Below the pieces are notes generated by a model. It searched no databases. It was not told the origin of the DNA and saw nothing but the letters and a program-made list of their open reading frames with translations. From positions 1 through 28,576 of the forward strand of contig DAOUQS010000002.1 in the NCBI GenBank assembly GCA_030625465.1: 28,576 nucleotides of DNA. The letters are read 5' to 3'. The stretch comes from Amylibacter sp. (GTDB lineage Bacteria; Pseudomonadota; Alphaproteobacteria; Rhodobacterales; Rhodobacteraceae). Every line of letters starts with the position of its first letter. The first letter of the stretch is position 1. Shown here piece after piece: positions 23,972 to 28,576 of the stretch. Made by a program: the position numbers and the translations under genes.

Positions 23972-25417
23972 ATGAGCAAAAATTTAGTTGATTTATCTGC
24001 AGTTGAAGTTGTTGGGTTGCTGAGAGATGGTAAAACTTGCCCACTGGAGTTGTTAAGCGAAGTAGAAACACGCCATAAAGATACTGATGGTAAAGTTAAT
24101 GCTCTGCCGATCATATGTTTTGAAAAAGCGCGGGTGTCCGCCCAATCGCTTATGCAACGCAGTATCAAGAATAGAGGTGTCCTCTGTGGATTGCCAGTGT
24201 CTATCAAAGATTTATCGAACGTTGCTGGGGTTGCCACAACCTACGGGTCTCCTATTTTTAGTAAAAATATCGCACCAAATAACAGCCACGTTGTAGATAA
24301 TATAGAAACCTCTGGGGGCGTAGTATACGCTAAGTCGAATACCCCCGAGTTTGGTGCAGGCGCAAGCACATTCAATCCAGTTTTTGGAATCACGCGAAAT
24401 CCACACGATCTTACTAAGTCCGCAGCCGGCTCCTCTGGTGGTGCTGCTGCTTCCTTGGCCACAGGATCCTCATGGTTGGCTCATGGTTCAGACAATGCGG
24501 GTTCCTTAAGAACACCTGCAAGCTTCTGCGGTGTTGTCGGTTTGCGGCCCTCGCCCGGTCGCGTTCCACGCGGGCCTGGTGCGCAACCCTATCAACATCT
24601 TTCCGTTGATGGACCCATGGCACGAAATGTAAGCGATGCCGCTCTTTTTTTAGATGCTATGGTCGGTGAGGTTCCAGAAGATGCGCTTTCTCTAGGTGTA
24701 ACCGAGGCTTCCTATTTATCTGCATCCCAAAGCGGCATCCGACCTCGGACAGTAGCCTTCAGCCCTGACCTTGGGCTCACGCCCGTTGATCCGGAAGTTG
24801 CGGCAGTCTGCGAAGGCGCAGCCAAGATGTTTGAGAGATTGGGGGTTAAAGTTAGGCGAAAAGCGCCGGATTTTGTTGGTCTTAAAGAACACTACAGAAC
24901 CCTTAGAGCTTTTAATTTCGCTGTAACAAATGGCCGCCTACTTAAAAAAAATAGAGCCCTTTTAAAGCCCGATATAATTGATGAATTTGAAAAAGGGTTG
25001 TCGCTGGATATCAGCAAGGTCATCGATGCGACACGTGCAGTTGCACACTATCGTCAAGTGGCGGCAGAGTTTTTTCGTGAGGTGGATGTTCTTATCACGC
25101 CCGCATCTATTGTTCCTGCGTTTGACGCTGAGCTTAAATCTGTGACATCGTGCAACGGCGTCCAATTTGAAGACTATTTGGATTGGTTGGAAATAGCATT
25201 TGTTTTCTCGTTTGTTTCGCTGCCTGTCTTGGCAATGCCCGCAGGGTACACAGCCACTGGCCTACCAATTGGTATCCAGCTTGTTTCCGGTCACCGCTGT
25301 GAAGCGAAACTCTTATCTTTTGCAAAGATTCTTGAAGACCTATTGGAATTCGACCTATCCCCGGTAAGCCTACCTCCATTTTCAGCTGCACTTGAAGAGA
25401 AGATCGTCGCCATCTGA
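23972..25417 (+). CDS. amidase-signature family amidase
   Basis: A 481-residue serine amidase of the GatA/FAAH superfamily. The Ser-cisSer-Lys triad can be placed at Lys79 (GLPVSIKDLSNVAG), Ser154 (SAAGSSGGAAASLATG) and Ser178 (SDNAGSLRTPASFCGVVG). The spacings of 75 and 24 residues are the same as in characterised family members. VDGPMARNVSDAALFLDAM follows as usual. No signal peptide is seen, so it acts in the cytoplasm on an amide or an aminoacylated amine. The substrate is unknown; it is not GatA of the tRNA amidotransferase, since gatB and gatC are absent. It is divergent from the IclR gene and near its palindromic operator. Its codons appear more AT-rich than those of the mgs genes. Confidence 0.88.
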   Translation: MSKNLVDLSAVEVVGLLRDGKTCPLELLSEVETRHKDTDGKVNALPIICFEKARVSAQSLMQRSIKNRGVLCGLPVSIKDLSNVAGVATTYGSPIFSKNIAPNNSHVVDNIETSGGVVYAKSNTPEFGAGASTFNPVFGITRNPHDLTKSAAGSSGGAAASLATGSSWLAHGSDNAGSLRTPASFCGVVGLRPSPGRVPRGPGAQPYQHLSVDGPMARNVSDAALFLDAMVGEVPEDALSLGVTEASYLSASQSGIRPRTVAFSPDLGLTPVDPEVAAVCEGAAKMFERLGVKVRRKAPDFVGLKEHYRTLRAFNFAVTNGRLLKKNRALLKPDIIDEFEKGLSLDISKVIDATRAVAHYRQVAAEFFREVDVLITPASIVPAFDAELKSVTSCNGVQFEDYLDWLEIAFVFSFVSLPVLAMPAGYTATGLPIGIQLVSGHRCEAKLLSFAKILEDLLEFDLSPVSLPPFSAALEEKIVAI

Positions 25418-25792
25418 TTGGCTAGGTTACATGTCAGACAATGGCTGTTCAAACTATCTCGAAATTAAGACTGGGCTTCATCCGTAAAGCAAGCTTCACT
25501 AAACGGTAGGTGGCACCGGACATATTCGCCCTATAAAGCACCCTGCTGAGGGTTCTGGATTGTGTGAACTTGCCACCTAGGTATGCGCTCTCGTCCATAC
25601 TGGGCACGTGCAACCCTGAAAATACCTGGGACATAGATCCGCGCTCATCTGGCACGACCCCTTTAAATGCTTGCATTCCCCTGTTAATTTCCCCGTTAGC
25701 AAGGAATTTAGGCCGCGACTGGTTAGCTCCAGACTGCGCACACCATCATTACCAGAGAAATTGGAGTCCTGGGCTCGCAGCAGGCACAACCT
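25418..25792. other. 375-base intergenic stretch, no recognised gene
   Basis: Between the convergent amidase and oxoprolinase genes. The longest frame with an ATG is 25449-25676 on the minus strand (75 residues, starting MQAFKGVVPDERGSM). It has only a crowded AGGGG before the start and matches no family that I recognise. A weak 5-bp stem (ACCCT/AGGGT) near 25539-25552 is the only hairpin seen. It may hold the decayed end of a lost gene. Confidence 0.4.
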
Positions 25793-28576
25793 TTACGCTC
25801 CAAACCCGCCGCCGCCGGGGGTGCGCATTATGAAGGTGTCGCCTGCGTGCATTTGGGTGGAATCGTTGCCTTGCAGTTTTTCCAAATCGCCATTTGCGCG
25901 CAGCACTTCATTTTCACCGGTTTTTCCCGGGGTGCCGCCTGCGGTTCCGTGTGGCGGAATGATGCGGTGGGACGATAGGACTGTGACGGTCATTTCCTCA
26001 AGAAATTGTAACTTGCGGATAATACCATCACCACCCGAGTATTGCCCACTGCCGCCAGAGCCTTTGCGAATTGAAAATTCTTCAACCCGCACGGGAAAGC
26101 GGGTTTCCAGCACTTCAGGGTCGGTCATGCGGGTATTGGTCATGTGGCTGTGCACTGCACTTGCACCATCAAAACCGTTTCCCGCACCAGTACCACCACA
26201 GATGGTTTCATAATTTTGATAGGTCTCGTTGCCATAGACGAAATTATTCATCGTACCTTGCGATCCCGCGATGACCCCCAAAGCCCCGTACAGCGTATCT
26301 GTGATCGCCTGGGAAACCTCGGTGTTGCCGGAAATAACAGCAGCCGGATATTCGGGATTTATCATCGAGCCTTTGGGCACACGCACATCCAGCGGTTTCA
26401 GGCAGCCTTCGTTCATTGGAATGTCCGACCCGACCAAAGTGCGAAACACATAAAGCACCACAGCACGACAAATCGACAGCGGGGCGTTATAGTTTAATAT
26501 ATCCTGATCCGAGGTGCCGGCAAAATCGATCACCGCTTTGCGGGCGGTTTTATCCACGGTTATTTTCACCGCGATTTGTGCGCCAGAATCCAGTGGATAT
26601 GTAAAGGCACTATCGGTCAGTACATCCAGCACGCGGCGCACAGACTCTTCGGCGTTGTCTTGCACATGTCCCATATAGGCATGCACTGCAGGCAGGCCAA
26701 ACTGTTTGGTTATACGCTGCAATTCATTAACGCCGGTCGCATTTGCCGCAACTTGAGCTGCCAAATCTGCCATGTTCTGGTCTATATTGCGACACGGGTA
26801 TTTACCCGAAGCCAGCAAGGCGCGGGCTTCATTTTGTTGCAAGGTGCCCACTTTTACCAGCAGGAAGTTGTCAATCAAAACGCCTTCGTCATCAATGTGA
26901 CGACTGTCGGGCGGGGCCGAGCCGGGGGTTTTGCCGCCAATGTCCGCATGGTGCCCGCGCGAGGCCACGACAAAAGCAATCTTATCACCTTCAAAAACCG
27001 GTGTTATCACTGTGACATCGGGCAAATGGGTGCCGCCATTGAACGGATTGTTCATCATAAACACATCACCTGGGCTGATGTTTCCGGCGTTCTGGGCCAG
27101 TATTTTACGCACACTTTCGCTCATACTACCCAGATGCACGGGCACATGCGGCGCGTTGGCGACCAAATCACCGCTGGCGTCAAAAATAGCACAGGAAAAA
27201 TCCAGCCGTTCTTTGATATTCACCGAGTAGGCAGTGTTTGCCAGTGTCGCACCCATTTGCTCTGCGATCGACATAAACAGGTTGTTGAACACCTCCAGCA
27301 TCACCGGATCAACGGATGTGCCGATGGCTTCATCACGCGCCAGCGCAACGATGCGTTGTAATACCAGATTGCCGCCGCTGACAACTTCGGCCTGCCATCC
27401 CGCATCAATTACATTGGTGCCCGTTGGTTCAGTAATAATCGCCGGGCCCGTGACCTTTTGACCGGGGCCCATTGTCATCCGGTCGACCATGGGTACAGCA
27501 CGCCATGCGCCACCCGAAAACATTTGAACAGAAACCGGTTCGCCCTGATTTACATCCGGTGTGGCCGGTAATGTTACATCTTCGCCCGTAGCCCCGATTG
27601 CCTCGCATGACAAAAGGTCAATAATCAACTGGTCATATTCCGGCACAAACCCAAAGCGCTGTTTGTGGATGTCATGGAAACCCTTGCGCATTTTTTCAAC
27701 ATCGCCAAAGGGGACTTCCAGTGTTTGATGCGAACCATCCGTACGAATATGGGCCGTGTGTACAAGGGTGATGGCATGCGCCTGAATGCCCTGGTTTAAA
27801 ACCTCTAGGCGGGTCTTGTCGCCCAAAGCATCCAAAACTTTCGCAGCACTTTCCGCATGTTCAATTTTTTCGGAAAACTGGTATTCACGCATTGCGCGCA
27901 CATCCGCCAATCCCATGCCAAACGCCGAAAGAACACCGGCAAATGGGTGGATAAAGATGCGTTCCATTCCCAGAACATCCGCCACCTGGCAGGCATGTTG
28001 CCCACCCGCGCCACCAAAACAGTTCATTGTATATTTGGTTACATCGTAACCGCGCTGAACGCTGATCTTTTTAATTGCATTGGCCATGTTTTCAACAGCA
28101 ATCCGCAAGAAGCCTTCGGCCAGTTCCTCGGCGCTGCGAACCGGTTCATTGGCTTCTTCGGCGATCTGTTGCGCCAGCACTTTAAATTTGCGGCGCACGG
28201 TATCTATATCCAGCGGCTCATCGCCATCGGGGCCAAAAACATGGGGGAAATGATCCGGCTGCACCTTGCCAAGCAATACGTTACAATCGGTTACCGCCAA
28301 TGGCCCACCACGGCGATAACTGGCTGGTCCGGGGTTGGCACCGGCACTTTCCGGCCCAACCTGCATCCGCCCGTTTGAATAGGATAATATCGAGCCGCCA
28401 CCAGCCGCCACAGTATGAATATTCATCATCGGCGCACGCATGCGCACGCCTGCCACTTCAGTTTCAAAACTACGTTCAAATTCGCCGGCATAGTGGCAGA
28501 CATCGGTCGAGGTGCCGCCCATATCAAAACCGATCAACTTGTCAGCACCGATAGCTTTGGCTGTGCGAACCATGCC
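25793..28576 (-). CDS. fused hydantoinase A/B-type enzyme, 5-oxoprolinase-like (5' end outside window)
   Basis: The C-terminal 927 residues of a larger ATP-dependent enzyme that opens a lactam such as 5-oxoproline (to glutamate) or N-methylhydantoin. The reading frame stays open to the window edge, so the N-terminal ATP-domain part is missing. Residues counted from the visible Met: the HyuA part holds the ASKHA-type phosphate loop FDMGGTSTDVCHYAGEFE (16-33), NIHTVAAGGGSI, and FGGAGGQHACQVADVLGM (186-203). HyuB begins near 422 with VDPVMLEVFNNLF, then LDFSCAIFDASGDLVA, and ends with the usual TPGGGGFG. The AGEFERSFET context and the A-B fusion favour 5-oxoprolinase over the separate-subunit hydantoinases. 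It is convergent with the amidase. Confidence 0.88.
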   Translation of the reverse strand, partial: GMVRTAKAIGADKLIGFDMGGTSTDVCHYAGEFERSFETEVAGVRMRAPMMNIHTVAAGGGSILSYSNGRMQVGPESAGANPGPASYRRGGPLAVTDCNVLLGKVQPDHFPHVFGPDGDEPLDIDTVRRKFKVLAQQIAEEANEPVRSAEELAEGFLRIAVENMANAIKKISVQRGYDVTKYTMNCFGGAGGQHACQVADVLGMERIFIHPFAGVLSAFGMGLADVRAMREYQFSEKIEHAESAAKVLDALGDKTRLEVLNQGIQAHAITLVHTAHIRTDGSHQTLEVPFGDVEKMRKGFHDIHKQRFGFVPEYDQLIIDLLSCEAIGATGEDVTLPATPDVNQGEPVSVQMFSGGAWRAVPMVDRMTMGPGQKVTGPAIITEPTGTNVIDAGWQAEVVSGGNLVLQRIVALARDEAIGTSVDPVMLEVFNNLFMSIAEQMGATLANTAYSVNIKERLDFSCAIFDASGDLVANAPHVPVHLGSMSESVRKILAQNAGNISPGDVFMMNNPFNGGTHLPDVTVITPVFEGDKIAFVVASRGHHADIGGKTPGSAPPDSRHIDDEGVLIDNFLLVKVGTLQQNEARALLASGKYPCRNIDQNMADLAAQVAANATGVNELQRITKQFGLPAVHAYMGHVQDNAEESVRRVLDVLTDSAFTYPLDSGAQIAVKITVDKTARKAVIDFAGTSDQDILNYNAPLSICRAVVLYVFRTLVGSDIPMNEGCLKPLDVRVPKGSMINPEYPAAVISGNTEVSQAITDTLYGALGVIAGSQGTMNNFVYGNETYQNYETICGGTGAGNGFDGASAVHSHMTNTRMTDPEVLETRFPVRVEEFSIRKGSGGSGQYSGGDGIIRKLQFLEEMTVTVLSSHRIIPPHGTAGGTPGKTGENEVLRANGDLEKLQGNDSTQMHAGDTFIMRTPGGGGFGA

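Noticed and set aside
26576-27361. 261-residue plus-strand frame inside the oxoprolinase-like gene
   Set aside because: Antisense shadow of a well-conserved coding region.

Overview
The window looks like a chromosomal segment of a marine alphaproteobacterium, probably of the roseobacter group (Rhodobacteraceae). The reasons are the gene families and their arrangement: an Amt-type carrier beside N-methylglutamate synthase genes and a gmaS-type glutamine synthetase homologue, a TRAP transporter feeding a small catabolic operon, and a peptide-type ABC transporter with its own hydrolase. The taxonomy is an inference from gene content. No rRNA, tRNA, complete mobile element, CRISPR array or replication origin was recognised. 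The common theme is capture and breakdown of organic nitrogen: methylamine, ureido or amino acids, gamma-glutamyl or peptide-like compounds, and 5-oxoproline-like lactams.

Region 1 (about 1-7165, plus strand) is a methylamine-assimilation locus. It holds an XRE-cupin regulator, an Amt-family transporter, a 71-residue one-helix membrane protein, a terminator and a new promoter, then mgsA, mgsB, mgsC (N-methylglutamate synthase) and gmaS (gamma-glutamylmethylamide synthetase). Together these take up methylammonium, attach it to glutamate and form N-methylglutamate. The N-methylglutamate dehydrogenase genes that complete the pathway are not in the window. Where they might have followed there is a decayed LysR-type regulator (about 7205-7975).

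Region 2 (8063-15421) is a six-gene minus-strand operon with a divergent RpiR-type regulator. Transcription order is dctQ, dctM, dctP, diaminopropionate ammonia-lyase, an M20 N-carbamoyl-amino-acid-type amidohydrolase, and a nitrilase-fold N-carbamoyl-amino-acid hydrolase with an intact Glu47-Lys127-Cys172 triad. The last three genes overlap by ATGA junctions. I infer a route in which a ureido-substituted diaminopropionate is imported, stripped of its carbamoyl groups, and cleaved to pyruvate and ammonia. This is the best candidate for an undescribed system here.

Region 3 (15591-25417) is a second organic-nitrogen island. A minus-strand operon encodes a family 5 solute-binding protein, two permeases, two ATPases and a divergent gamma-glutamyltransferase-family enzyme without a signal peptide. 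Upstream lie an IclR-type regulator, the C-terminal remnant of an M20 peptidase, and a complete amidase-signature enzyme on the plus strand. Clustered ATTGCA motifs, including an 18-bp perfect palindrome, occur before both the ABC operon and the amidase and are good candidates for shared IclR operators. A strong hairpin with a T-run follows the binding-protein gene and probably limits read-through into the permeases.

Region 4 (25418-28576) holds an unexplained 375-base intergenic stretch and a fused hydantoinase/5-oxoprolinase gene that runs off the right edge.
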